64,000 nt of DNA from Acanthococcus lagerstroemiae (GCA_031841125.1 CM063111.1:54559535-54623534), one strand, 5' to 3'. Shown: positions 11,715-23,372, numbered from the stretch's first letter. Notes: generated from the sequence alone by a model not told the origin. Program-made: numbers and translations.

Positions 11715-12480
11715 GCTAATCATGCGATTCATTCCATCTCCAAACTCCCGGACTCCCCTCACACAAAACGCAGCGAAGGAATCCTGTCGCAAACATTGAA
11801 ATCCCTACAGGTCCGTCCTTCCATACGTCTTCATAATGTACTTCAGCATATCTCCCCATCTAGCTCTCCGTGGGAAACCAATCCCATCCACATCTTCTAG
11901 AATTTTACGCACCCTAAATTTAAAACAGAGTCGAAACGAAACCATACAACAAGAATTCGACACGATCCTGAACCAATTACTGCTTTACCGAAATCCTACC
12001 AAAAGCAAACAATGCACCAAACAAGACGCCATCACATCAGAAGTCCTGGCCACCATCCATCACCTTATGCGATCCAATGAGATTGCATTTATGTGGATCC
12101 CTAGCCATCATGGTATCATAGCTCACGATATTACCGACAGAGCGTCCAAACAACGCACCTGCCATTAATCAATCGACCAGATTTCAAAGCTCATCTACGT
12201 CTCCTCCTACACACAGACTGGCAGCAGAAATGGAATGGAACTACTGGCAAACTCCGCAATATCAACCAGGGTACACACCACTGGACGAAGATAATTAGTA
12301 AAGCATGTAATACACGCAAACTAGGAACAGCAGTCAACCGGATCTTACTTGGACACACTCGCACCACTTATGAATATGTACTATCGCGGCAGCTTTCTCC
12401 TCAGTGCTCAATCCGCAATGTGACACTTACAGTTGACCACATCATACACGTTTGCGCTAAGTATCAACGATATTGACTTC
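11715..12480 (+). pseudogene. LINE remnant with RNase H and C-terminal region
   Basis: The segment reads as retrotransposon protein through at least two frameshifts. The frame at 11,836-12,168 contains FMWIPSHHGIIAHDITDRAS, the hallmark of the last block of a LINE RNase H domain (W-I-P-S-H-G, then a D before the A-S-K stretch). In the frame starting near 12,171 follow LLLHTDWQQKWN, VNRILLGHTRTTYEYVL, PQC and LTVDHIIHVCAKY, the conserved C-terminal cysteine/histidine region of RNase H-carrying LINEs. Reverse transcriptase and endonuclease parts are absent, so this is a 5'-truncated, inactivated copy. I-like or LOA-like clades are likely because of the RNase H; the exact clade is not determined. 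Confidence 0.8.
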
Positions 12481-12563
12481 ACTCGCTATCAACCATATTA
12501 AAACTGGACAACATTTCGGACCTATTATACTTAATCGGAGGGGGGGGGGAGGGAGAAAAGAAA

Positions 12564-12832
12564 GAGTCCGCCCGCTGCATGGAAGGACTTACATGGATAT
12601 GTCGTCCAGGCGATCGCGTTGACGCGCATACCCACATTCCAATGCCTTCTCTAGTCGTCCATTCTCGGCGTCGCTCGGCATTCTTCGAGTGGGCTGGTTA
12701 AAACGTGGTGGAACGAATGACCGCGTAAAGAAGAATACGCAACTACATCACAATGGAAACGTTTTTTTGCGGAGTGTTTTTCGCGGAGCGTTTTTGGTGG
12801 AGTTTTTCTCTTTCACATGGCAAGTCATTAGA
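12564..12832 (-). repeat. Family R250, copy 2
   Basis: On the minus strand this copy is among the most complete. It runs from near TAATGACTTGCCA through AACGTTTCC, the CATTCGTTCCACCACG stretch and GAATGCCGAGCGACGCCGAG to CATATCCATGTAAG and TCCTTCCATGCAG. Both of the last words are shared with the copy ending at 18,136, so the true 3' boundary lies beyond CATATCCATG. Confidence 0.78.
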
Positions 12833-13864
12833 TATAAGGTTAAAATTATATTTCAGATGGCTATGGAAGGGAGGAGAAGATTATCCCCAGATCTCACCCC
12901 TTAAAGCCGGTTATATGGTTACTGATATTCAAATACTGATAATATCGATATATCTGTTTATACAGTTTTAAAACACTAAAGTATCAATTATCAAAAAATT
13001 AAAATCGTCAGGTCAAAATGCGATTTGGAGACAAATCCAAAGTAGTTATTTTTATGACAGAGGGGAAAAGCAACCTTCACATCAAGGGTAGCACTGACAA
13101 AGTGGAAATTTATCACCAAAATATTTAAAAAACATTGAAAGCAGCTTGAAATACAGTGTTTTATTCGATATAGCACGAAATTACCCACCTTTTTAATGAT
13201 ACAAAAATCTTATTTTTGAGAAAAATTGGATTTGCCTCCGAATCGCATTGCCGCAACAAAATAAGTAATGATAATTTACATATTCATGTACGAGTATCCA
13301 AGTATTAATTTTTAAAAGGTCAAAATTTAGTATCCAAATTTGGATGATATTGTTACTCAGAATAATAAAATTTGGATAATTTGATAATCGAAGCCTTGAC
13401 GCAATATTTTATTAAATGTTGAAATATTAGGGAAAAAAATCAGACTAAAATATAAAATACTGACCCCATCTGTAGTCTAAACATCAAGATGTTAAAATAT
13501 TAATACTTAGTTTTGACATCAAAGGATGAAGGCATTGACTTTTGGAAGATAGTTGAAGTATCAAAATATCAGTAGGTGTAGTCAAAATATCAAAATGCCG
13601 GTAAATAATAAAAATACTAAAACACTGATAGTTAGAATATTGCGAAATGCCTAATAACAGTTGAAATAAAACTATTGATAACTGGAACATCAAAATAATC
13701 ATATTTCAACTATTGAAATGTCAAAATAACAGTACTAGTCAAAATATTAAAATATTGATAGTTGAAATATCAGAAATTGAAAAATCATATAATACATAAT
13801 ATTATATCGCAGTAAAAATATCAATATATTGATAGTTGAAATTTTAAAATATTAATAGTTAAAA

Positions 13865-14099
13865 TGAAGGGTAAAGAATCAAAACTCACATTTGCCGTTT
13901 TACTTCAAGGGGGCAACTAGGCAAAATACTATACTCGGATGCAGGAATATCTTTGCTGCGCCTGTGAACGTGGAATATGTTATACATATCGCCCATTCAC
14001 AGGCGCAGCAAAGATATTACTGCACTCGTGTACAGTATTTTGCCTATTGGCGCCCTTAATGTAAAAGGGCAAATGTGAATTTTGATTCTTTACCCTTCA
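13865..14099. mobile_element. Palindromic fold-back MITE
   Basis: The two halves are near-complete inverted repeats. The ends are TGAAGGGTAAAGAATCAAAA and its complement. Near the centre AATATCTTTGCTGCGCCTGTGAA pairs perfectly with its complement at about 14,011-14,033, leaving only a short central ATATG...CATAT loop. It interrupts the 23-bp array. A target duplication was not clear, so the superfamily is open. Confidence 0.8.
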
Positions 14100-14285
14100 A
14101 ATATCAAAATACTGATATTCTAAATAAATATTCAAAAATTTGATAGTTACAATATCAAGACAGTAAACAACAAAACATGAATACTTAGTTAAAATATCAG
14201 AATATTGATAGTTGAAATATCAAGTTATTAATGGTCACAATATCACTATATCAATAGTTGAAATATTGAACTATTATTGATTCAA

Positions 14286-14454
14286 CAAGCGCAGATCCAC
14301 GGGGTGGGGAATGGGAAAATTCCTCAACCCCCCAAAAAAACAAAAAATATGGAAAATCTGTGGGGGAGGAAAAATCTGCAGGGGAGGGGGAAAGCAGAAA
14401 AACGTTTCCTTCTGCCATTTCCCTTCCCCCAATAGTCGTCTGGATCCGCGCTTG
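14286..14454. mobile_element. hAT-like MITE, family CAAGCGCGGATCCA
   Basis: The ends CAAGCGCAGATCCA and TGGATCCGCGCTTG are inverted repeats with one mismatch. The interior is G-rich and then A-rich, like other MITEs here. The flanks give no exact 8-bp duplication (the array itself is repetitive, with TATTATTGAT on the left and TATTAGTGAT on the right), so the superfamily is less secure than for the others. Confidence 0.6.
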
Positions 14455-14631
14455 TATTAGTGATACATGACGCATCAAAATATGTAGTTACTGTTAAAAT
14501 ATTCAAGTACATATCGATAGTTGACATATTAAAGTATCAATAGTTAAATTAATAACATTATCGATAGTTGAAATACCCAAATATTGATAGAAATATCAAT
14601 AAAGTATACAAGTTGGTGGTGTTAAAATGTT

Positions 14632-15020
14632 CGAGCATTATGCTTGAAATGCTCCAGTATCTGCTTAGCTCATGTTCGAGTATTTACTATCAGCAAGCAA
14701 ATGCTTCAAATGATCGAAAAACGGCTTTGAATACACGAGAGTTAGGCTTGACTTATTTAAGAATCAGTTAAACCATGGCTCACTTTACAATAAACTTTTT
14801 TTATTTTTCAAGGGTCAACTCAGACTTAATTCAGAGTTAAGTCAAGAAATATACGAGAATTTCAAATATTTATGCTCAGAATGCTCGAACTTTTTGAACA
14901 AATGCTCGGTAACTCGAGAGCACGTGTGTTGATAGCGTATTGAAATTTTGAGCATTTGCTCAGTAAATGCTTGAAATGCTCGAGCATTTCAAAGTGAGCA
15001 TTTGCCCGTTGTTACTAGTA
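14632..15020. repeat. GAGCATTTGCT-rich element, copy 1
   Basis: Repeated forward and reverse forms of GAGCATTTGCT and GAAATGCTCGAGCATT are spread along the unit, with a central TCAGAGTTAAGTCAAG. The copy at 25,222-25,562 has the same order of words and ends in the same way (TGAGCATTTGC, CGTT). It can form several hairpins. No protein is encoded. Confidence 0.65.
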
Positions 15021-15875
15021 ATTATTGTGAAGATATCGATAATGAGAGTATTGGAATATTATTGAAATATCTGTATTATATTTGCAAACTTTTCTTATTT
15101 TTCGTTCTCATCTATCCCGCTCTGGATTCCTCAGTTCTCTCGTTAGGTTAACATTAATGAAAAAAAAATCAGTGACCCAGAGAACCGTCGACATGATCTG
15201 TTGTTGGAACTAGTGACTTCCAAGCGTTTCCCTTTCAGACGCTCCAACTTTTAATTTAGGGGTAATGAATATCAAACATCAAATCAGTGACCTAGAAAAC
15301 CCAACTGTTAATATGCAAATTTATTCTTTATCACTTCTAAGATTAGAAAGTTTTTTACATATAAAGTCCTCATAAAATAAAGTTCAGCAGAACTAACGCC
15401 ATATGGGTTACTCGAGGAGTATGGAAAATTCGAAGAAAACATTTTCGAATATTGCAATGTACAAACATAGGAAGGAGAATCTTAAGGATATTGGCATGCC
15501 ATTCTTGCAAAAAATTGGTGAAACAAGAAAAATTAGACAAATTTTACTTATTCTTGCCCATAAAAACTGAGTTAAAGGTGTTATTTTTACCCCCTCCTCA
15601 CAGCTCATTATTTACGGTATTTCTGAATTATAAAAATATTATGAGAGATTTTACTTATGAAGGATTGAAAAACATCCCCATTTCATTTCAAATGTTTCAG
15701 GTTTCCGGCCACATTAAGCTATCTACAGGCTGAGTAACGATTTTTATTCGTTTCTTCTAATTGAGGAATAGGGCGGTCTGACGTGGTTACTGAAAACTTT
15801 AAACTTGATCTTCATGCCTTTCAAATTATGTTATAATAAGGTACATGATTCTCCTGAGATGTAACATGGATATGA

Positions 15876-16140
15876 CTAATGGGGCTCGCCATACACAAGA
15901 GAAAAAATCCGCAGAAAACGTTCCGCAAAAAAAAAAAAAAAAAAAAAAAGTCCACAAAAAACGTTTCGACGAAAAAGTTACCATCATGATGTAGTTGCGT
16001 GTTCATCTTTACGCGGTCATTCGTTCCATCGTGTTCAACCGACCGACACAAAGAATGCCAGCGACGCCGAGAATGGACGACCTAGAGAAGGCATTCGGTG
16101 GGTATGCACGTCAACACAGTCACCTAAACAACAGATCCAC
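15876..16140 (+). repeat. Family R250, copy 3
   Basis: Starts near CTAATGGGGCTCGCCA and ends near CACCTAAACAACAGATCC. It carries a long A-run at about 15,929-15,949, absent from the other copies, between two AACGTT words. Otherwise it is collinear with them, including GAGAATGGACGACCTAGAG. Confidence 0.75.
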
Positions 16141-17874
16141 GAAACACTGCCCCTTTATACAGCGGTTGGACTTTTTTTTTTGCATCAGGTAGTGGTAGTA
16201 CCCAAATTTCATCAAAAGCTTCGATGTCTTAGTCAAAGATAATATGATGAGAAGACAGCAAGTGCACTGATACTCATAAATTTTGAAACCCTTTATTCTG
16301 AAAGCACCTTTCTCCGCAGTGTCCTGGTACAATGTTTCCGGAAATAGAAAGTTGAGAGCTCTGCTGTAAATCATTCAATCCGGTCACTCTTTCATCTACT
16401 AAGACTGCTATCAAGTAAAACTCAGAGATGATAGGTATTCAATGAGCATCACTGAGCCCCCCCCCCCGGCTACTTCGACTTTTAACCCTCTCAATTCGTT
16501 ATTCACCTTTCCCCCTTAAGGAAAAAAACTTTTTTTTGTAAAAAGACTAGCGTAACTTTTTGTAAACAGAATTAACCTCATTCTTCTCGGCTCGCTAGTT
16601 CAGAAAAGGGAAAAAAGAGAGAAAAAACAGATAATAAAAACAATAGATATCTACTACTAACATAGTTATTCGAGTGTGCTCGTGTAATTGATTTTATTTT
16701 CAAACTAATACCCGTTCTGACCTGCACTGCGCGACGCTATATCATTTTTCGCTTGCCTTCATAATACGGATTGTTTTCAACTTGTTACCGCTAAAAGTTT
16801 CTAATTAAAATGTAGAACACCGATGAACGACAATGCCACCCACTCACTTTCAATTCGTTTAATTAGCTTCCCGAAATGTACGACGCACTCGATGCGCGAC
16901 CTTGCTGAATTGAATTTCACTCCGATAACTCCAAAAACGAACTCGCTCGAGCCGAACTAGTTTTCAGAAAAACTGTCTCATTCTTCATCCGAACCAAGAA
17001 AAATTGGCAATATCGAATCTCGGCCCAAACTTTTAGGGCATAACCTGCATCCTCAAACACAGTTACCATATTTTGCTGATCTAAAATTCAGCGCTCTTAA
17101 ATATTTTAAAATCGGGCAAAGTAATCCACGAAGTGCTATGAGGCCAACACCATGTGACCTGAATAACAGAACAGAGTCTGACGAGCTTTTGTAAATTCAG
17201 CTACTGAGCTGGTGAAGCTCAAGTAAGTCATACGTGGGAAATTCTATAAAAATATCACACATCAGTAACCAGCCAATTATAGGTACTTAATACTTATTTC
17301 AAATGCTGAATATGCTAGAAGATTTTTATTTATAATTTCAGAGAGCATCATCGCCTTCACTCATTCTAATCATTACTATACGCTGCCTCACCTAATTGCA
17401 CAAAAAATCAGATAAAAAGGCTGCAAATATTATTGCCGTGAGGGTTGTTTGGTATGTTCTCAAATCTTCATGTCTTTACAGAACTGATGTGCCAAATATG
17501 GCCACTGGGAGCTGATTCCCTAATTCTGAAAGTAAGTAAGAAATTCAATAAATCATCTGATAATACTCTATTTGTACTTTATTCTACTCTGCAAATCCCA
17601 CAGATTTGAAAAATATCAACATTGCCAAACTTTCAAGTACCTGGAAATTGAAAATTTTATAACAGTTTTACAAATGGTATAAATCCCTAATCTGATCACT
17701 TTTTGCCTAATGTGGTAATTTGTTCATTCCTAATTAGGCCACCTAATTTTCCATTATAAGTACCCAGAGAGATATAGCAAATCAATGCTGATATGGCCTT
17801 CTATAGTCTTAATGGCATCATCCGAATTTTCATTGTACATTTACGTATCCTTTTTTGACATATATGTGTGTGTG
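16141..17874. other. Spacer, nothing recognised
   Basis: AT-rich with a C-run near 16,458. No repeat shared with the rest of the window and no convincing open frame were found. Confidence 0.4.
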
Positions 17875-18136
17875 TCTAATGGCTTGCCACGTGAAAGAGG
17901 AAAATTCCGGAGAAAATTTTCAGCAAAAACGTATCACAGAAAAACGTTACGTAGTTGCGTATTCCTCTTTATGCAGTCATTCGTTCTCTCACGTTTCGAC
18001 CAGCCGACACGGAGAATGCCGAGCGACGCCGAGAATGGACGACTAGAGAAATCATTGGAATGGCAGGTATGCGAGTCAACGTGGTCGCCTGGACAACATA
18101 TCCATGTAACAATATCCTTCCATGCAGGGGTCGAAC
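17875..18136 (+). repeat. Family R250, copy 4
   Basis: Starts CTAATGGCTTGCCACGTG and ends past CATATCCATGTAAC in TCCTTCCATGCAGG. The 138-codon open frame that crosses it runs into unrelated flanking sequence and is not conserved, so it is not annotated as a gene. Confidence 0.78.
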
Positions 18137-19130
18137 TCTTCATTCCTTTTTACCCTACTGTATGCAATTTTTCATCTAAAAACAAATCTTCGATAAAGTG
18201 AAAAAGTGAAATAACTTGAAAACAAGAGAGTTTTCAAAGGGTTGAAAACGGCTTGGTGAGAAACCAAATGCGGCCCCATAGGTGAAATCTGGAAAAACAG
18301 TAAATTCCAGTAACTTATTGGAATTAAGATTTCAAGCAGCGCGTACAATGATTTTTGAATCAGTGAATCAAGTCCAAAAACCACTCCCGGAATCGAGTTC
18401 GGTGACCTCGGAAACTGATAAATGAAATACCATCTCGAAAAAATGACTAGTTAGTTTCAAATCCATTGAACTGACCTCGCAAACTAAGAAAATTGTATGT
18501 GAGAAATACACTAATAATCAAATTTAGCGACCTCGAGAACCTGTAAATCTTCAACCTCTGTCTCGAATTTTGTTTTTGTAATCCACTGGCGTCACTAGTA
18601 GGCGGATGGGTGTGCCTTGGCACATCCATCTTTCCTAAAATTTTTATGAACTTTATTTGAATCGAAATCAACTTCCATAAAGTCATTTCCCTTAAAATGA
18701 GGGGGTGCGAAAGAAGAAGTCAAGTATACAAATTTTCCTTGCTTGGCACAACCATGTACAAAGGTCTAGTAACAGAAACCCTCGTCCTTCTCAAACCCCA
18801 AAACATTTCTAACTCTACTTCTCTTAGATCATATTTAGAATTTAGATCAATAATATGGCACCCTGCTACAAGAAACTGACTCTATTGGTTGAAAAAATTC
18901 GAAAAAAATTTCTATACTTGAAGAATTCTGTTCCAAGATAGCAAGTTGATTTTTCAAAACAAAATAAAAACTGTTTTCCTCCCCATTCTCTGTCGCGTTT
19001 TATCTGGCAAAACCTAGAAAATGTTCTTTAGTTGTACATCCAACTAATTCATAAAAACTACTCGAGAAAAAATGGTATTTCGGGGGCTGCATGGCGTTTA
19101 AGTTGGAAACTTCTTGACTTAGGTCACTTT

Positions 19131-19678
19131 GGAAGAGTAAAATGTGTTCGATGCTAAAACCTAGGTTTCTAGCTGATATGACGAGTGATTTTCAACATAA
19201 AAAGTTGTTTGCACGTTGTCGGAATCTACTTCGATCTTTTTTTCTTACTCTTTTTACTGTTGTAAAAATTAACTTCCTTTTTATTGCCCCCACCCCTGAA
19301 ATATCTAATTTATCTACCAACGCAACTTCTTTATTAGCTTTTTTCTATCACATTTTTCTGACATGTTTCATTCGAACCCCTCCCCCTCCCTCCGAAATTA
19401 TTTTTCGTATCCTCTACTGCCTAATTTTTTTAATTTTGTTTCGAAAAAAAATGTTTCCAGTAGTGATCACAGAAGAAAGTTTATTCTACAACAAAAAGTC
19501 AAAAAAAATAGCACATAGATTTTTTTGAGACTGTGAATTTTTGATCAGTTTTTCACGGAACGAATTTCGTTATCGATTTTTTCGTGGCGCGAATTTTTGG
19601 TCAATTCTTTAAAATGTGGTGCAAAAATTTCGCATTGCAGGCGGCCTCTTTGTCTGCTTAATGGGAAATCCGGCACTG
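19131..19678. mobile_element. Possible hAT-like element flanked by 15-bp direct repeats
   Basis: GACTTAGGTCACTTT occurs at 19,116-19,130 and at 19,679-19,693 and brackets this segment. The right end reads AATCCGGCACTG, similar to hAT ends that start CAGTGCCGGATT. The left end does not match it as an inverted repeat. The sequence between is AT-rich. A 128-codon frame here has no recognisable domain and is probably chance. The element call is tentative. Confidence 0.35.
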
Positions 19679-20037
19679 GACTTAGGTCACTTTCGAAACC
19701 ATCTACATTTTTTAATCATTGGTAACGTTGGAACGGAAGGCGATACAGGAATACAGGGAAACTACCTTTTATAGCTTTTATTTTGTACCACAAGATGGCG
19801 CATCAAACTCACTTTTGACAAAAACTGGGTTACGCTATTTTGGAAAAGAACTCTTCAATTCTTATACTAAAAAAAATTCAGTGTAATTCCAATGAGCTAC
19901 GCAATAGTGAATTACTTGAAAGCTACCAAATACAATCGTTAGACACAGGTACGTCAAAATGTGCCGATGCGGCAATGCTAATTTTCATTAATAATTTGTT
20001 AACTTCTCACATCGTAGACTGGAACCTGCTTGATGAA

Positions 20038-20232
20038 ATAATTCCATTAAGTGTACCAAGATTTCCAGGCAGCGTTAATCAAACATGGTTATCTCTGCAC
20101 AAAACAAAAATTTATAAAAATTCCACTATTATCAGAAATATGAGAGTAATGAAATCTTAAGTCATCATAAGCATTTAGCCATCTTAGACCCAAAAGGGAG
20201 GGGAGACCTGACGAAAATTTTACGTAAGATCA
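20038..20232 (+). repeat. 20-kb repeat, copy A
   Basis: Shares with 20,446-20,594 (minus) and 20,603-20,788 (plus) the words GTTATCTCTGCACAAAAC, AAATTCCACTATTATCAG, TTAGCCATCTTAGACC and GGGAGACCTGACGAAAA. Translation gives SLHKTKIYKNSTIIRNMRV, partly kept in the other copies, so a decayed coding origin is possible. The protein is not recognised. Confidence 0.7.
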
Positions 20233-20445
20233 AATCTTGGAAAACTAAATACTATCAACTCCAATTTTTTTCCTTCTCTAAATTAAATTCTAAAATATGA
20301 AAAATGTTATGTCTGATTGTATAATGAGTCGATTACTGCTTGGCACAAATATAGAATTGGGTTCATGGATCTTGTATAGATAGTATGTGTGTGTGGGGGT
20401 GGGCATTGGAGTGATGGGTGGAAGTTGGTTGTGGTTCGCGCCTGA

Positions 20446-20594
20446 GCTTACGTAAAGTTTTCGTCAGGTCTCCCCACCCTTTTGGGTCTAAGATGTCTAA
20501 ATGTTTATGATGACTGAACATTTCATTACATACTCTCATATCTCTGACAATAGTGGAATTTTCATAAATGTTTGTTTTGTGCAGAGATAACCAG
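20446..20594 (-). repeat. 20-kb repeat, copy B (inverted)
   Basis: Reverse-complement copy of the same unit, from TTACGTAAAG to GCAGAGATAACC. It keeps an open frame giving SLHKTNIYENSTIVRDMRV. With copy C it makes an inverted pair with a ~50-base spacer. Confidence 0.7.
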
Positions 20595-20602
20595 AATGTG
20601 AA

Positions 20603-20788
20603 TTCCATTAAGTGTACTAAGACTTTCAGGCCGCGTTAATAAACATAGTTATCTCTGCACAAAACAAAAATTTATAAAAATTCCACTATTATCAGAAATA
20701 TGAGAGTAATGAAATCTTACGTCATCATAAACATTTAGCCATCTTAGACCTAAAAGGGAGGGGAGACCTGACGAAAACTTTACGTAAG
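20603..20788 (+). repeat. 20-kb repeat, copy C
   Basis: Nearly identical to copy A over ~185 bases, beginning ATTAAGTGTACTAAGA. The downstream sequence to about 20,960 ends in GAGGAAATAAATAAATA, a tail of the kind found at LINE 3' ends. Confidence 0.7.
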
Positions 20789-20960
20789 AGGCTCAGCTAT
20801 GTATGTATCGTCTGATTTTTATTTCTCTTCTGTTTTTATTTATTTTTAAATGCACATCTATGTATTGCAACTAGTTAGATCCTAACTGCTCTCCTGTTCT
20901 GAATTGGGCCCACATGTGGTCGGGGAGAGGCTAAAATATGAGGAAATAAATAAATATCTT

Positions 20961-22557
20961 TGCGCTTGTAATGACGAGTGGTATACAGAGTTCTTCGATC
21001 CCAAGATATCTCCTAATCAAAGGCGTCACAAGCTGTGTCGGTATGGCTGGAGGGGGGTAGGTCGAGAATACCAACTCAGTGACTCAATGCTCACTAATAC
21101 AACAATTTTTGTGAGTTTTCATCTAAGTAAGAAGAAAGGAAGGAAAAAAGCTCACAGATTTTAATATGTTGCTCTTTCGCTGACTGTTGAAAATGTGGAC
21201 ACCATGATACACAAATTTCAACCAATCAAAAAAACCTCAAAAATCAACGATTTTTTACATTTTTCTGTCGAATATATTGAAAATGCCGACTCCTTGATGC
21301 ATTTTTCATCGAAGCCAAAAAAGGGGGGGGAAAGCTCTACGATCTGTTTGTTCTGCGATGAATGGTCCAAAATGCCGACTCAACGGTCGAATTCGCCGCG
21401 AAATGCCGATTTTGAAAATTCGTGGTACTTGGGGAGGGATACACACACTTTCGCTCTACCCTGCTCGTGATTATCGTAAATCGCGTTTACCATTACACAT
21501 AGTCTACATCATTAAGTAACGAAGACACTTTACTACTCACAAATAAAACTAGGAATGTTCCAATTTTTTCTTTCCACGTTATCTCGTACTCGCTTTTTGC
21601 TGCACCGATTCGAGAACACAAACCAGAACTCGCGCAAAATTTTCTCACTACTGACTGTCTTCCGGCGCCCGATGGCTCCGACCTTCCATACCCTCGATCC
21701 TCTCGAAACCAGTTCGCGAATGAAAATTAATTTTCTGGTCAGAGTCGAGTGTTTTTCAGCATGAAAGGCGCGGAGCGGAGTGACGTCTGACGCGTTCGCG
21801 ATTCTTGATAACGAAAAGCGACCGAGATCGGCCGGATTAAAAATTACGAAGGTCGTCCACCGAATCAAATATTTATTAAGTTAGTTCGGGAACGGTAGGT
21901 GAAATGAATTTTCGTTCATGTTGATAAGCGAAGCAAAAATAAATGAAAAAATTAAAATAAAAAGAAGTGGTTGATCAATAAACGCGTACGGAGTTAGCCG
22001 AATAAATAAAGAAGGAGGGAAAACGCGAAGTGTTTATTTTACAAACGCCAAATGTTCCATCACTCTCTTTTGGGGTTCTAACTTGATCAAGTCTGTACAA
22101 CATTGATAGAGTGTTTTCGTGCACAGCCCAAATGATATCATTAATTGACGGCTGCTTGTATAGTCGAAAAATTGTTGATTTAATCGAGACGTACGTGTTG
22201 CCGCATAAATCATTTCACGTCGGCGAACGTCGATTCCAGATGAGACCACAGCCCGTCATCCCGCCAGCACCCACCATCTTTTTACGACTTTATTACCGAG
22301 GAAATTATACCGCAAACCGCGACGAAAGACATAATTAATGCCCGCCGTTGGAAAAGATTTCCGATGAGCGGTTCATCGACGCAGACCTGAGGATCGCGTG
22401 GGAGGACAGTGCACAGCTACGTAGGAACCGGGATTGCTGGATCTAGAGATCTGGCACATTGAAATCATCCATCCGCACATTCGTGGTTCATCAAGAATCC
22501 GAAGAACTGTTCAAACCCATGGGTACTGCCAGAAGGCAAAATGAGTCATTCGCCTTA
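20961..22557. other. Spacer, CpG-richer between 21.5 and 22.5 kb
   Basis: Open frames of 70-111 codons on opposite strands overlap at 21,533-21,868 without domain features. The CpG-richer part could be promoter-like, but no exon or splice structure could be supported. Confidence 0.3.
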
Positions 22558-22565
22558 TTCGGTTC

Positions 22566-22831
22566 AATGGGGGTAGCTAGAACTTTTTCCAGGAGGGGGC
22601 AAAAAAGTGGAATTTGTGCACGTGCAAGTCGCTGATTTGCTATCAATGTGGCGCTAGTCACACATTTTCGTTGTCTAGCGCCTAGGCCTCTAGGCACATC
22701 CTATTTTCTGCGAATTTTATTCAGTTGGCTTTAAATATTCGAAAATATTCTTGTGAGCACTGGAACATAATATTTTTCAAAATCCAGGGGGCAATTGCTC
22801 CCTTGTCCCTTGCTAGCTAGCTACGCCCATG
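22566..22831. mobile_element. hAT-like MITE, family CATGGGCGTAGCTAG
   Basis: A perfect 8-bp duplication, TTCGGTTC, lies at 22,558-22,565 and 22,832-22,839. The ends are AATGGGGGTAGCTAG and CTAGCTACGCCCATG. The first base and one internal base differ from a perfect inverted match. Non-coding, 266 bp. Confidence 0.87.
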
Positions 22832-22944
22832 TTCGGTTCCCAAAACATGCCTTATTTTCGGGCTTGAACGTCGTTTCTTGAAGACTGCATTCTTTTTTTC
22901 TCGACAAAAGAAACAGAACGAAAGGAACGCCGTTCTTTCAGCGT

Positions 22945-23130
22945 TGTCAACAAAATGATTTTTCGTCATTTTGTCGGACGAGCATTTCATCTTTTTTTAT
23001 GTCACGTCGTGAGTTTTGTCATCTTCAGAGTTCTGTCATTTTGTTTTTTCATGGTTTTGTTTCGTGTTGACTAAATTATTTTATCGTGTTGTCTTTCATT
23101 TTGTTATGTCGCTTAGCATCAAACTACAGG
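22945..23130. repeat. TGTCATTTTG-rich repeat, copy 2
   Basis: Same word order as 7,936-8,190: GTCGGACGAGCATTTCAT, TCACGTCGTGAGTTTTG, ATTTTGTTTTTTCATGG and TATGTCGCTTAGCAT. It lies just upstream of the 32-bp tandem repeat, whose unit begins with the same GTCGCTTAGCAT word, suggesting that the tandem array grew out of this element. Confidence 0.6.
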
Positions 23131-23372
23131 GGGTGTAATAATTTGGCAGTCGGCAAATTTTAAAACTGCTCATTTGAATTTTTCATAATTTATGAATGTT
23201 TGTTGTTGTTGTTGTTATTATTATTTTTTTCAATTAAAAAATATTTCGATCAAGAAATCGGCAAATTTTCAAATTAAAAAAAAATTTTGTTGGTGAATTT
23301 TTAGTTTTCAAAAAATTTTTGTCGGCAAATTTTTCTTCCCCCCACCTTCCTCAAACTGAAAGTCTAGTTTTA

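Larger units (their letters stand above)
13480..14610. repeat. AT-rich minisatellite, 23-bp period
   Basis: Consensus close to TATTGATAGTTGAAATATCA plus three bases. Three successive 23-base units can be read directly at about 14,203-14,271. Units elsewhere are diverged, and the array is broken by two inserted elements (13,865-14,099 and 14,286-14,454). Counting only tandem sequence, roughly 700 bases remain. Open frames in it reflect the repeat only. Confidence 0.75.

Noticed and set aside
13480..14610. Replication origin or scaffold attachment region
   Set aside because: AT-richness and a tandem unit alone are not evidence; no defined motif supports it.
19142..19528. 128-codon hydrophobic protein
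   Set aside because: The phenylalanine/leucine-rich look comes from T-rich sequence; there is no supporting context.
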